From Cohnella faecalis (GTDB lineage: Bacteria > Bacillota > Bacilli > Paenibacillales > Paenibacillaceae): DNA of 64,000 bases. This document shows positions 16,099 through 25,965 of the stretch, one piece after another. The DNA lies in assembly GCF_003570905.1 (NCBI RefSeq), contig NZ_QXJM01000040.1, positions 682,001 to 746,000 on the forward strand, in the 5' to 3' direction. Numbering within the stretch: the first letter of the stretch is position 1; each line of letters starts with the position of its first letter. The notes under the pieces are model-generated. The model was given only the letters and a program-made list of their open reading frames with translations, ran no database searches and had not been told where the DNA came from. A program made the position numbers and the translations under genes.

Positions 16099-17220
16099 AT
16101 GTTTTTAGCGATCAAGGAACTTATGCACAACAAAACGAGATTTCTCATGCTGGCAATCATTTTCGTACTGGTTTCTTGGCTGGTTTTCATTTTATCTGGA
16201 TTAGGAAACGGACTGGCGTCGCTTTCCGCTTCTACGATCAAGCATATGAAGGTCGAATACGTCGTCTTCGAACAAGGCTCACAGTCTTCGTTAAGCAAAT
16301 CTCTGCTATCGGAGGAACTGGTTAAAGTGGCTGCGCAGCAACCGAACGTAAAAGCCGCCGCACCGCTCGGGACCACGATGGCGACTGCGTTAAAGGGGCA
16401 GAGCGAGAAGGACGAGGATAAACTTGACATTGCCATAATCGGAATCGCTCCCGGCAGTTTTTTGCAGCCAAAGATCGTAGAAGGGGAAGGACTTTCCGGC
16501 GATAAGCCAACCGGAGTGCTGGTCAATATTTCGATGAAGGACGAAGGATTCTCGATCGGCGATACGTTTAAGCTGGATGGGTCTACGGAGTCGCTCACTA
16601 TTGTCGGATACGTGAATGGAGAAACGTATAACCATGTGGCTTCCGTGTTTACTCCGATCGATGAATGGCGCAAAATCGCGTTTGCCGCGCCGGGATCGGA
16701 CAACGGCGTTGCGGAGCCGATTAACGCGGTTATGCTGCAAGGGAACGGGATTCATCCGAGCGATTTGAACGGGAAGCTGCCGAACACGAATACGGTTAAT
16801 CGCGCGGCGGCCATACAAGGAATGCCGGGGTATAAAGAAGAGAGCGGCTCGATAACGATGATGCTCGCCTTTCTGCTGACGATTTCCGCCTTCGTGCTTG
16901 GCGTGTTCTTCTACGTGCTGACGCTGCAGAAGTCGAATCAGTTCGGCATTATGAAGGCGATCGGGGCAAGAAACGGGTTTTTGGCAAAGGCGATCATCTC
17001 CCAAGTGCTGCTGCTTTCCGTTGGAAGCATCCTCATTGGCATCCTCCTGACGTATGCGGCAGCGACTGTGTTGCCTCAAGCGATGCCGTTTATTTTGAGC
17101 ACAAGGCTGGTCGTGATTTATGCCATCGTTCTGGTTATTATAGCGCTGTTAAGTTCGCTCGTATCGGTTCGGAAAATAACGAAGGTGGATCCGCTCAAGG
17201 CGCTGGGGAGGGTTGAATAA
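16099..17220 (+). CDS. ABC transporter permease, MacB/FtsX type
   Basis: 373 residues. One membrane segment lies near the N-terminus (residues 13-33), followed by a large extracellular domain and three more segments in the last third (LAFLLTISAFVLGVFFYVLT, VLLLSVGSILIGILLTYAAA, VVIYAIVLVIIALLSSLVSV). This is the four-helix FtsX/MacB topology of efflux and lipoprotein-type exporters. The stop overlaps the ATPase start (TAATG at 17218-17222). It has AAGGAGAGGG upstream and is controlled by the twin operators between it and the TetR gene. Confidence 0.88.
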   Translation: MFLAIKELMHNKTRFLMLAIIFVLVSWLVFILSGLGNGLASLSASTIKHMKVEYVVFEQGSQSSLSKSLLSEELVKVAAQQPNVKAAAPLGTTMATALKGQSEKDEDKLDIAIIGIAPGSFLQPKIVEGEGLSGDKPTGVLVNISMKDEGFSIGDTFKLDGSTESLTIVGYVNGETYNHVASVFTPIDEWRKIAFAAPGSDNGVAEPINAVMLQGNGIHPSDLNGKLPNTNTVNRAAAIQGMPGYKEESGSITMMLAFLLTISAFVLGVFFYVLTLQKSNQFGIMKAIGARNGFLAKAIISQVLLLSVGSILIGILLTYAAATVLPQAMPFILSTRLVVIYAIVLVIIALLSSLVSVRKITKVDPLKALGRVE

Positions 17221-17897
17221 TGACGACAGGATTGCACATGAGCAACGTGACGAAATATTATTCGGAAGGAAGCAATAAAATTGCCGCACTGGATCAAGTA
17301 TCCATCACGATAAGCCCGGGAGAGTTGGTCGCCGTAGTCGGACCTTCCGGTTCTGGGAAAAGCACGTTCCTATCGGTCGCAGGCGCGCTGTTGAAAGCTT
17401 CCCAGGGGGAAGTTAACATAAGCGGGCAAGAGCTCTCCGAGCTCTCCGACCGGGAGCTATCCACGATCCGGCTGAACGAAATCGGGTTTATTATGCAATC
17501 GTCGAACCTCGTTCCTTATTTGAACGTGCTGGATCAGCTATTGATCGTGAAGCGGATGTCGGGAAAAGTGAAATCGGCGGATAAAGAGGTTGCTATAAGG
17601 CTATTGGAGGAATTGGGGCTCGGCGCGAAGCTGAAGAGCTTCCCCGAGGCGTTATCTGGAGGCGAGAAACAAAGGACGGCGATTGCTCGGGCGTTGATCA
17701 ACGATCCGAAGGTCATTTTGGCGGACGAGCCGACGGCTAGCCTGGATACGAAACGTGCGCATGAAGTTGTGGGCTTGATTGCGAAAGAAGTGAAATCGCG
17801 GAAAAAAGCGGCGATCATGGTCACTCATGATGAGCGGATGCTGGAGTACTGCGATAAGGTGTATAGAATGGAAGACGGTAAATTAACGGCAGTGTAG
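17220..17897 (+). CDS. ABC transporter ATPase, MacB/LolD type
   Basis: 225 residues with Walker A VGPSGSGKSTF, Q-loop IMQSSNLVPYLNV, signature LSGGEKQRTAIARAL, Walker B VILADEPTASLD and switch histidine VTHDERM. The EPTASLD form and short length are typical of ATPases that work with FtsX-like permeases. Its start overlaps the permease stop, so the two are made together and form one exporter. Export of a peptide, drug or lipid is likely but unspecified. Confidence 0.93.
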   Translation: MTTGLHMSNVTKYYSEGSNKIAALDQVSITISPGELVAVVGPSGSGKSTFLSVAGALLKASQGEVNISGQELSELSDRELSTIRLNEIGFIMQSSNLVPYLNVLDQLLIVKRMSGKVKSADKEVAIRLLEELGLGAKLKSFPEALSGGEKQRTAIARALINDPKVILADEPTASLDTKRAHEVVGLIAKEVKSRKKAAIMVTHDERMLEYCDKVYRMEDGKLTAV

Positions 17898-17940
17898 CTA
17901 AGCGATGAGCGCTTGTCGGCAGGAAAATGCAAACACAAGG

Positions 17941-18012
17941 AGGCACCCGCTTGGGTGCCTTTCGATTTCGCTCTATAGATGTTACGGAGAACCGTATCAT
18001 AAGTAGGGCGAA
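17941..18012 (+). repeat. Terminator-associated hairpin repeat, copy B
   Basis: The terminator stem AGGCACCC/GGGTGCCT (17941-17960) ends the ABC operon. The second fold runs from TTTCGCTC to GGGCGAA with GAACCGTATCATAAGTA inside. This copy keeps the sequence that forms the right half of the element's attR site at 45302. Confidence 0.85.
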
Positions 18013-18195
18013 TATTTGGTGCTCATAGTTTTTTTAGGGGCAAGTAATGTCGCCGTTCGGTACACTTAGGTACAAGTTTTGCTGTTTAACTCGGGCAACG
18101 AAGGCGGCTATTTATTATTGCTCTTTATTTTGCCAGAGTAACACATCGGCTTCATCTTCAAAATGATGAGTCTAGAAACCTAAAGAGGTGAGCAA

Positions 18196-18297
18196 ATGGC
18201 AGTCGTAAAAGCCAGATCACGGGATATTGAAATGTTGGCAAGGTTAATTCGAGCTGAAGCTGAGGCTGAAGGGGAAATGGACTCCTGTGTAGCGTGA
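18196..18297 (+). pseudogene. cwlJ: N-terminal fragment of spore germination hydrolase CwlJ
   Basis: The 33 codons begin MAVVKARSRDIEMLARLIRA and EAEAEGE, matching the conserved start of CwlJ/SleB-type cortex-lytic hydrolases, and have AGAGGTGAG upstream. The sequence then loses homology and stops at TGA 18295-18297; the catalytic domain is missing. It is debris of a sporulation gene and supports a spore-forming host. Confidence 0.6.
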
Positions 18298-18412
18298 CTG
18301 GAAATATCCATAAAAAACCATCTTGTCATATGACAAAACTAAGGACAACAGTCACTACTGTATAAAAATTTAATTATTTATAATTGATATTAGTATAATA
18401 GAAACTTTGCAT

Positions 18413-18550
18413 ATGGTAGCTAGTTCAATCGAGAGAGCGGCGAAGATACTGCGCTATGCACCATTAACCAATGCTACTCGAGCAGAAGCTCTTACAATGC
18501 TATTGCATGTATTAGAATTAGACTCAAGCCTTAAATCCTTATTTAAATAA
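18413..18550 (+). pseudogene. C-terminal SLH-domain fragment
   Basis: A 45-residue open frame contains NATRAEALTMLLHVLELD near its end, which matches the last SLH motif of the surface protein that follows (ATRAEALTIILKML). No signal peptide or other SLH repeats are present. It looks like the tail of a deleted or recombined S-layer-type gene. Confidence 0.5.
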
Positions 18551-18786
18551 AAAATAGTAAGACGGCGCCATCTTGCTTTTTAATGTTTTAATCATTTTCT
18601 ATGTATGGTAAGAAAAGTTAAGTTTTCCATAACATTACTCATCTGAATAACCCTTTGAATCTGACAACGAATTATTTAGTTTTTTGTTGCGGTTTTTTAA
18701 GAGGGGTTTTTAGTTGGAACCTCGTATTTCAATGTGCACGTAAAAAGAGAGTACTGTTTGCTATAGCTATGATTGGAGGATGTACG

Positions 18787-21700
18787 TTGAATACAAGAAA
18801 GAGACGATTATTCACAAGATCAGTTTGCATAATGATGGTTATGGCCATGTTATTTTATCCGGGCTTTATGTTATCTAGTATCCCGGTATCCGCGGCATCG
18901 ACAACATCGATTATAAGCACAATCAAGAATGTAGGGACTCAAGGAATAACATCGGATTCTTTAGGTAATGTCTATTACGTAAAAACGTCGGTTGGGAGTA
19001 AGATATATAAACTTTCTACTGAAGGAGTTGAAAGCGAATTTGCGTCTTTGGGATCGACAACTTATCAACTTGTCACAGATGCTAACGATAATATTTATGC
19101 GGCGGCTAATTCCGGGTTGAAAAAAATAGATCCTCAGGGAACGGTCACTTCAATCTCCGGTCCGACTAACGTGACGAGCATGGCGCTTGCTATTGATAAT
19201 TCCGGAAATGTCTATTATTCGGACACTCTAACCATGCTTAAAAAGATAGATACGGCGGGAAATGTTACGGTGCTGGCGTCAGGCTTTAATCAGAATATGG
19301 GTATGGCTGTGGATTCGAACGGCAACGTATATGTGGCCGATTATACGGCTCATGTAATCAAAAAGTCGATACGAGCAATAACAATAATGTTACCGTTATA
19401 GCAGGAACAGCTTCATCTAGCGGGTACACCGGCAACGGTGGCCAGGCTAGCGACGCCAAGTTGAAGGGTCCGCACAATATGATTATGTCTGACGGGCAAT
19501 TGTACTTTGCGGAATATGACAACTATGTTGTACGCAAAATCGATCTTGCCACCGGAATCATCGATGTGGTAGCAGGAAATGGAACAAGCGGCAATACAGG
19601 GGATGGTGGAGCGGCTGATGCCGCCACATTGGGGAGAGTGTTCTCCATAAGCAAAGACGCTTTCGGCATTTTATACATAGCGGCCGAGAACGCTACAAAA
19701 ATAGTATATACGCCTGGAACGCTGAGCGGCACGGTGCTGGATACAAGCAACAATCCTGTCAATGGCGCCACGGTTGCCATAGCCGGAACGGCACTATCGA
19801 CCACAACGAACGCAACGGGAAGCTTTACTTTGAACAATATTGTGCCGGGCAGCAGAAAGCTAACGGTGACGGCTGCGGGATACGGGAATGGCGAAGCGAC
19901 AGTGGCAATCAATGACGGTCAAAGCGTAAGCGTTGGAAATATCGTAATTGGAGCTCAGGTTAGTGGCGTCACGTTGGATAAGCCCGCATTGTCCTTGGCG
20001 GTAGGAGGAGCACCGGCCGCACTTACGGCAACGGTTTCGCCCAGCAATTCCGCTGACAAAAGCGTAGCTTGGCATAGCAGTGATGCTAATATTGCAACGG
20101 TGGACAATAACGGACTTGTTACGCCGGTGGCTGAAGGAACGGCGACGATTACGGTGACGACGGCGGATGGAGGCAAGACGGCCACCAGTATAGTAACGGT
20201 GACGCATTTTGTAGCAATGCCTGCTATCGTCTATACAGATGCAGCAGTGCAACAAATTACTTCTATGACAGCTACTGCTGGAGGAAATATAGCTTCAGAC
20301 GGTGGTGCTATGGTCACGGAGCGAGGAATTGTATATTCCAAGAATGCCAATCCGACTATTGTGGATGGTAAAGCTGTAGCTGCAACTGGGGGAGCAGGAA
20401 CCTTTTCAGTGAGTCTTGCTGGGCTTCAACCCGGAACCATCTATCATGTGCGTGCTTATGCAGTGAATGCAAGCGGAATAAGCTATGGACAAGAGGTTAC
20501 TTTTGCAACATTAAGCTCTAGTTCTGGCTTGGATACATTACATTTAAGCGGTATTACATTAGATCAAACGGTGAGCGGAAGTGTATATAACTATACGGCG
20601 AACGTACCGAATTCCACATCTGACTTCACAGTAACGGCGACTGTAAGTGATCCTATTTATGGTTCCGTGTCAGCGAGTGTCTATAATAGTGCCAATACTC
20701 TTGTAGCTGGTCCGGTGAGCTTGTTAAGCGGGGAAACAAGTACAGGGCTTCCCCTTAAAGTAGGCAGTAATCGAATTGAATTATTCGTCATTGCTCAGGA
20801 TGGTACAAGTACCAAGTATACGGTGACGATAACGAGAGCTACACCAAACGATGGTCCTGTCGGTGGTGGACCGAGTGTCGTACTCCCGGTTGTCTCTACC
20901 GATGGGAAATTAATTCTCCCTGTAGGTCAAGCAGGCGAGGTTAGATTGGACAATGGGCTTGTTATTGCCGTTCCGGCTAATGCTTCAAGCAAGGAGCTGG
21001 GATTAACAATTGAAAAAGTGTTAGATGCGAAGAACCTTCTCAGCAATAGAGAGATTCTTGCAAGCTCGATCTACGAGATTCTGAAAAACTTCCCAGAGAA
21101 CTTCAGTAAATCAGTGACTTTGACTTTTGTATTCGATCCAGCACAATTGAAGACTGGCCAAACGGTAGCGATCTTCTATTATGATGAAGTGAAGAAGGTC
21201 TGGGTAAAAGTTAATGGCAGTAAAATAAATGGAGATCGCATTGCTGCAGATGTGGATCATTTTACGAAGTTTGCTGTACTCGTAGTTGATCAAGCGACGG
21301 TTTTACCAGTAACTGAACCAACTAAGGAGGCTCAATTAAGCGATATTTCCGGACATTGGGCGGAGGCCAATATTAAGCAAGCGGTGAGCGAAGGCATCGT
21401 CAAGGGTTATACCGATGGATCGTTCAAGCCAAATACTACGGTGACACGCGCGGAATTTACTGTAATGCTGATGAATGCGTTGAAAGCGCAAGATGAAGGT
21501 GCGGAGCTGATCTTCACAGATGTAGCATCAATTGGGGCTTGGGCGAAGAAAGCAGTTGAGCAAGCCGCGAAGTCGGGCATAGTTAAAGGTTTTGATGACA
21601 ATACATTCCGTCCGGATGCAAAAATTACACGCGCCGAGATGGCCGAGATGATTGCTCGTGCAATGGACTTGTCCATCGAAGAGAATGCCGAAACGGGATT

Positions 21701-21869
21701 TGCAGACGATAAGGATATCCCCTCATGGGTAAAGGGCGCGGTAGCTGCCTTAAAGAAACGGAATCTAATTGAAGGCAAAGGCTCCAACCAATTCGATCCG
21801 ACTGCTCCAGCAACAAGAGCGGAAGCTTTAACGATTATATTGAAGATGTTAGAAAAAGAAAACAGTTAA
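18787..21869 (+). pseudogene. Large S-layer-homology surface protein, one-base frameshift
   Basis: The start chosen is the TTG at 18787, seven bases after GGAGG; it opens a signal peptide (RKRRLFTRSVCIMMVMAMLF, then VSAAS). Domains in order: an NHL/SMP-30-like propeller with repeats such as DNSGNVYYSD and DSNGNVYVAD; a carboxypeptidase-regulatory-like domain (LSGTVLDTSNNPVNGATVAI); a bacterial Ig-like Big_2 domain (WHSSDANIATVDNNGLVTP); FN3-like and cadherin-like units; and three SLH motifs from about 21340 (ISGHWAEANIKQAVSEGIVK). The frame breaks within the propeller at the A run 19360-19364; one more A restores a 1027-residue protein. Anchored to the cell wall by SLH domains; the propeller may bind sugars or proteins. 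Confidence 0.75.
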
Positions 21870-21930
21870 CCGTGTACTTCTGCAGTGAATGCCCTCCAAT
21901 TCAGACAGATTCAAATATTTCGTATGTGAT

Positions 21931-21965
21931 AAAAACCGCGAAAGCTTAATGCTACGCGGTTTTTT
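21931..21965 (+). terminator. Terminator after the SLH gene
   Basis: AAAAACCGCG (21931-21940) pairs with CGCGGTTTTT (21955-21964), with an inner AGC/GCT pair and a T run. It is the first clear stop signal after the SLH protein gene. Confidence 0.8.
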
Positions 21966-22115
21966 ATGGTATTTTCATGCTTTCTTTTTAATATTCTTTC
22001 ATTTCCAAAAGGCTTTGATATAACGGGCAATAATCATAAAAGCTAGGAATTAGCTTTGTTTAATTTAATGAGGAAAGAAGGTTGGCAACTATACGCCGCA
22101 ACAAGCTCCTTCTTA

Positions 22116-22154
22116 TTTTTCGCCGATAGACCTGTTACGCTGAACCGGCGAAAA
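22116..22154 (+). repeat. Degenerate copy I of the hairpin repeat
   Basis: TTTTTCGCCG ... CGGCGAAAA encloses a shortened core containing ACGCTGAACC. The central ATCATAAGTA part is lost, so the copy is decayed, but both outer arms are kept. Confidence 0.5.
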
Positions 22155-22176
22155 TTCTAAATCGCTTGTATTGAAG

Positions 22177-22240
22177 TGCACCCCTTAGAATAAACATTGG
22201 AAAAACCCTGGGTTAATCCGATGAAATTCTAAGGGGTGCA
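22177..22240 (+). repeat. Inverted repeat at the left end of an IS3-type remnant
   Basis: TGCACCCCTTAGAAT (22177-22191) and ATTCTAAGGGGTGCA (22226-22240) are perfect 15-base inverted arms directly before the orfA-like remnant. IS3-family elements of the IS150 group often have such a structure at the left end, where it limits transcription entering the transposase. Confidence 0.55.
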
Positions 22241-22245
22241 TTTTT

Positions 22246-22490
22246 ATGGCGATTAAGGGACAGAAGTATATGCATTATCCTGAATCACTTAAACTGGAGT
22301 CTATTCGGTTACATGTTGATGAGGGATGGAGATGGATGAGGAAATATCGTGAAGACGGGCAAGCGGCGTTTGAAGATAGACGTGGAAGCCCACATCGTGC
22401 AGAAACAGAGCAAGAACGAGAACTCAAACGCCTTTATATGGAGGTAGACGTTTAAAAAAGTGGTTACAAATCTTGAATCGGGAGGGTTGA
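22246..22490 (+). pseudogene. IS3-family transposase OrfA remnant
   Basis: The start MAIKGQKYMHYPESLKLESI and the segment WMRKYREDGQAAFEDRRGSP are typical of IS3/IS150 OrfA helix-turn-helix proteins. Between them about 20 residues of the recognition region are missing in frame. Near the end the frame is also lost at the T run 22451-22453; one more T would give the expected end KKWLQILNREG and TGA at 22488. OrfB is absent, so this is a dead fragment. Confidence 0.65.
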
Positions 22491-22671
22491 AAAGTAAACA
22501 TGCTGTTATATCGTCATCCCACTTTTCTAGTAAAATGAATTAGCATCACTAAATCCAGTGTATCATTATAGATTTCTTCCAACAATTGTAATTCTGCTTA
22601 TAAGCGTTGATATTTGTGCAGCTCAAAAAGTGTGGTTGGTGTACAAGAGGATCATAAGAAAAGGGACTCCC

Positions 22672-23583
22672 TTAAGAATATTTCTCCATCATTTTATTTA
22701 AATAATTTCGAAATTCTTCAACATAGGTTTGGGGCTCTACTATCTCTAGATTTGTACCGAAACTTGCTAAAAATTGAAATCCAGTACTGTTTTGAGGAAC
22801 GTGGATTGTGGCTAAGAGATATTCAGAGCTATAGCTTTCAATACTCTTTCGACCATACCTTTCAATAAATTGATCTTTTATGCTAGGCGGAATCAACGCC
22901 TTTATAGCGACTAGTTGCGGTTGATAACTTGCTTCATGTTCTTGTTCTAATAAATAATCTCTAGGGATAAACGTTTGTTCATCCATAATAAGATTATCAA
23001 TCCTAGATAATTTAAATGTTCTATAGCTCTGACGATGTAAACAGAATCCCTTCAAATACCAACTCATTTCGCTAAAATGGAGCTGATACGGCTCAATAAT
23101 TCGATTTGTTGTAATACCATCTTTATCAATATAATCAAATGAAACTAACTTTTTCTTTACTATTGATTCCTGACATGTGTTTAAGGTTTGAAGAATTTCA
23201 GAACGACCCTCCCAATCATAAAATGACAGGTGAATGGAACCTTTCCAGGATGTTGAGCCAATCATCGCATCAATTTTTTTTATCGTTAGTTCTACCTCAT
23301 CACTAAATAAAATTTGTCCCAATCCACCGAGTGCAGTTAAAATATTTTCTAAGTCTTTACTGCTCAGAAGTCGTTTGTCTAATTTGTATTCATCCATTAT
23401 TCCATAGCCGCCATGAACTCCATTTATAGCATAAATAGGTATATTAGAATAACTGAGGGTTTCCATATCACGCAGAATCGTTCTTTTTGACACATTAAAT
23501 AATTTTGAGAATTCGGTTGTCGAAACAATATTTTTTTGCAGCAAGATCATTACGATAGATATTAATCGTTCAACTTTCTCCAT
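22672..23583 (-). CDS. YafY-type HTH and WYL-domain transcriptional regulator
   Basis: About 303 residues from the ATG at 23583, which has GGGGGA upstream; a longer frame to 23616 has no better site. The N-terminus is a DeoR-like winged helix (RLISIVMILLQKNIVSTTEF, then LFNVSKRTILRDMETLSY). The middle is a WYL domain, here with the typical HFSEMSWYLKGFCLHRQSYR and FKLSRIDNL. Such regulators sense a small molecule or nucleic acid. It is divergent from the VOC-family gene at 23756, which it may control. Confidence 0.85.
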   Translation of the reverse strand: MEKVERLISIVMILLQKNIVSTTEFSKLFNVSKRTILRDMETLSYSNIPIYAINGVHGGYGIMDEYKLDKRLLSSKDLENILTALGGLGQILFSDEVELTIKKIDAMIGSTSWKGSIHLSFYDWEGRSEILQTLNTCQESIVKKKLVSFDYIDKDGITTNRIIEPYQLHFSEMSWYLKGFCLHRQSYRTFKLSRIDNLIMDEQTFIPRDYLLEQEHEASYQPQLVAIKALIPPSIKDQFIERYGRKSIESYSSEYLLATIHVPQNSTGFQFLASFGTNLEIVEPQTYVEEFRNYLNKMMEKYS

Positions 23584-23755
23584 GTTATCCCCCGGATCGG
23601 AACGTAATAAGTCCACCTATTTATGAAAACTCACAAAACTTTCTGAGAATCCTCTTTAGGTAAAAAAATGTTTTTTACAGAGCCATAATAGGTGACAAAG
23701 TAGCTGTCACCTATTATGGCTTATACTTCATGTATTACAAGAAGGAGGTTATATT

Positions 23756-24220
23756 ATGTCGGTTATCACTTATGTAAATTTTGATGGAAATACAGAGCAG
23801 GTTATTGCCTTTTATTCAGAAGCTCTTCATGCAAGTGAAGTAAAAAAGGTGAAATTTAAGGATATTCCCCAAGATCCAAACTACCCATTGCCCGAGAATG
23901 AACAGAATATGATTATGGAGTCATCGTTGGAGTTCGCTGGTGGGAAAATAATGATGTCGGATATTCTACCTTCCATGAAGCAGGTAACGGGCGAGTTGGT
24001 TAAAGGCAACAACATACTAATTAGTATCGTTATTGATGATAAAGAGGCACTGCAAAATTACTTTTCTAATCTGTCTGTTGGCGGATACGTGATTATGCCG
24101 TTATCAGAAATGCCTTGGTCTTCCTGCTTCGGAATGTTGGTTGATAAGTTCGGTGTTACTTGGAAGTTCAATAGCGACGCGGATAAGTTCCTGGATAGAG
24201 TTCTCTCCAACCAACAGTAA
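23756..24220 (+). CDS. PhnB-like VOC/glyoxalase-superfamily protein
   Basis: 154 residues. The pattern VITYVNFDGNTEQVIAFYSE at the N-terminus and SCFGMLVDKFGVTWKF at the C-terminus is characteristic of the PhnB/YdhR-like branch of the vicinal-oxygen-chelate superfamily. These proteins are compact dimers; many have no known reaction. The gene has AAGGAGG upstream and ends in a long hairpin. Its pairing with a WYL regulator is often seen in Firmicutes. Confidence 0.8.
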   Translation: MSVITYVNFDGNTEQVIAFYSEALHASEVKKVKFKDIPQDPNYPLPENEQNMIMESSLEFAGGKIMMSDILPSMKQVTGELVKGNNILISIVIDDKEALQNYFSNLSVGGYVIMPLSEMPWSSCFGMLVDKFGVTWKFNSDADKFLDRVLSNQQ

Positions 24221-24222
24221 AT

Positions 24223-24265
24223 CATACAAAAAAATGGTCTTTCATGAAGACCATTTTTTTGTATG
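24223..24265. terminator. Bidirectional terminator
   Basis: Perfect 19-base arms (24223-24241 and 24247-24265) with ATGGTCTT/AAGACCAT at the core and A/T runs on both sides, separating convergent genes. It can serve both the VOC gene and the ketopantoate-reductase-like gene. Confidence 0.88.
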
Positions 24266-25189
24266 AAAGGTAATGTTATCGCCGAGTAGATAACAATTCA
24301 TGAAACATCTTATCCAATAACATTATTTCCGCTTTTTGGCTGATAGCATGGTTCCCAAGCTTTACATCAATGATAAAGTCATTGCTCAGCCACTGACGAT
24401 AACGGGAAATAATATCGTTCTCAGGCAATTCTCCCATTGCCTTCGTTTCTGGTGGGATTACCGGAATTCCGGCTTGCTCTACCAGGTGAAGGTTCTGTTT
24501 AATATCTGCGGCAATCTTGCTTAGAATCTTTATACTTCTTGCTGTCTCAATATCCACCATTCCGTCATTCGTGTAGAAATGCTTGTTGACGATAGCCAAC
24601 GCAATATGCGATATATGGAATGCCAGAATGTCTTTTTGGATTTCATAATGCAAATTGACCGATTCGAATAGTTGGGCTAGCTCTTTCACTCTTTCAGTCG
24701 TCCGTCCATTTATTTCACCGAAAATGGTCCCTTGATGTTTTTCGGAACCAAATTGGGCGTATAGAACATCCTCTTTGATGTCTCCACCCGCACCCGGGAA
24801 TCCTGGGAGCAGCCGGTCTCCCACGATTTCAAGCCAGCTGTCATATCCTATGGTGTTGGTCAAGGTGACAATGGTTTTGCTCTTATTGTTCTTGATCGCA
24901 GTCAGGGAAGATTCGGCCTGATCATATCGTACGGGAACAAAGATAAAATCATAAATGTCGTCGTTCTCAAGCGTGTCTATCGTCTTGACCGATATTTGCT
25001 TGACCGTTCCGTTGTCGTTGTATGACAGTCCGTTCCTTTTAAGTGCCTCCAGCCTCTTTCCTCGTGCCAACAAGGTTACGTCCAGTCCGTACTGTACAAA
25101 TCGGAGTGCGTAAACACTGCCAACCACGCCAGCGCCAAATATCAGAAGTCGATAGGGCTTGGTGTTCAATAGAATCCTTCCTTTCAAAT
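24266..25189. repeat. 924-bp duplicated segment, copy 1
   Basis: This segment and 45498-46421 are the same length and nearly identical base for base. Each contains the whole ketopantoate-reductase-like gene with its ribosome binding site; homology ends abruptly at CTTTCAAAT on one side and AAAGGTAATG on the other. Confidence 0.9.
24276..25169 (-). CDS. Ketopantoate reductase-family (ApbA/PanE-like) oxidoreductase, copy 1
   Basis: About 297 residues from a TTG at 25169, six bases after AAGGAAGG; the longer frame with upstream ATG codons lacks such a site. The N-terminal Rossmann motif is RLLIFGAGVVGSVYALRF, followed by DVTLLARGKRLEAL. This is the NADPH-binding fold of ketopantoate reductases, but the C-terminus diverges from true PanE, so the substrate is uncertain. 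It is transcribed divergently from a TetR gene (25330), its likely regulator. A nearly identical copy lies at 45508-46401. Confidence 0.82.
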   Translation of the reverse strand: MNTKPYRLLIFGAGVVGSVYALRFVQYGLDVTLLARGKRLEALKRNGLSYNDNGTVKQISVKTIDTLENDDIYDFIFVPVRYDQAESSLTAIKNNKSKTIVTLTNTIGYDSWLEIVGDRLLPGFPGAGGDIKEDVLYAQFGSEKHQGTIFGEINGRTTERVKELAQLFESVNLHYEIQKDILAFHISHIALAIVNKHFYTNDGMVDIETARSIKILSKIAADIKQNLHLVEQAGIPVIPPETKAMGELPENDIISRYRQWLSNDFIIDVKLGNHAISQKAEIMLLDKMFHELLSTRR

Positions 25190-25329
25190 AAATAGTCATA
25201 AATTGTTTAAGCAACATCTGTTAGATAAGATGATAATGCTGCATGCTTGTGATCTCAACCGGCAGAGTTAGTTGAAAGTTGCGTAGGCAACACATTGTCA
25301 TATTTGATGTTTATCAAGGAGATATTGAA

Positions 25330-25917
25330 ATGGTAAATCAGGAAGATCCGAGGGTGTTGCGCACACGACAGTTAATTATAGAAGCGTTCAGAGATTTGTT
25401 GCGGAGAAAAGGATTCGGGGCCATCACCATCAAGGATATCGCGCAGAAAGCAACCATTAACCGAGCCACTTTTTATGCCCATTTTGAAGATAAATATGCT
25501 TTGCTTGACGAAGTCACTGAACAGGTGTTCCATGAGATGATTCCAGAGCAAGTGGCGAATGCACGGGAGTTTACGGATGAAATATGTGAACAGCTGATCT
25601 TGCAGACGCACCGATACATCGTGGATTTTTATCAGACCTGTAGAATGGATTCCAAGCCGATGGCTACGCTTGTCGATGAGAAAATAAAGAAAATGCTGCT
25701 GCAAACCATAGAAAGCATCTTTCTAAAAGGAGCTACGCATCTTGGTGTGGGCAGGAATCCTATCAAAGTCATGGCGGCCATGACAGGCTCGGCGATCTAT
25801 AGCGCTGCGCATTATTGGTTAAATGTCGAGGAAAAAGATCGAACCGATGGGCTTGTAGACATTGTTCGTTCTTATGTTATGAACGGTTTGGGATTGTATC
25901 GCGATGGGGGTAAATAG
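25330..25917 (+). CDS. TetR-family transcriptional regulator
   Basis: 195 residues from the ATG at 25330 (AAGGAGATATTGAA upstream). The helix-turn-helix is RTRQLIIEAFRDLLRRKGFG, then ITIKDIAQKATINRATFYAH and FEDKYALL. The C-terminus contains the TetR_C33-like ligand domain (AHYWLNVEEKDRTDGLVDIV). It is divergent from the ketopantoate-reductase-like gene across a 160-base gap and probably represses it. The second copy of that reductase at 45508 lacks this regulator. Confidence 0.85.
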   Translation: MVNQEDPRVLRTRQLIIEAFRDLLRRKGFGAITIKDIAQKATINRATFYAHFEDKYALLDEVTEQVFHEMIPEQVANAREFTDEICEQLILQTHRYIVDFYQTCRMDSKPMATLVDEKIKKMLLQTIESIFLKGATHLGVGRNPIKVMAAMTGSAIYSAAHYWLNVEEKDRTDGLVDIVRSYVMNGLGLYRDGGK

Positions 25918-25965
25918 AGATAAAACTTTCGCGATTTTGGACATATGAGGCGGTAGCGTCAAGAA

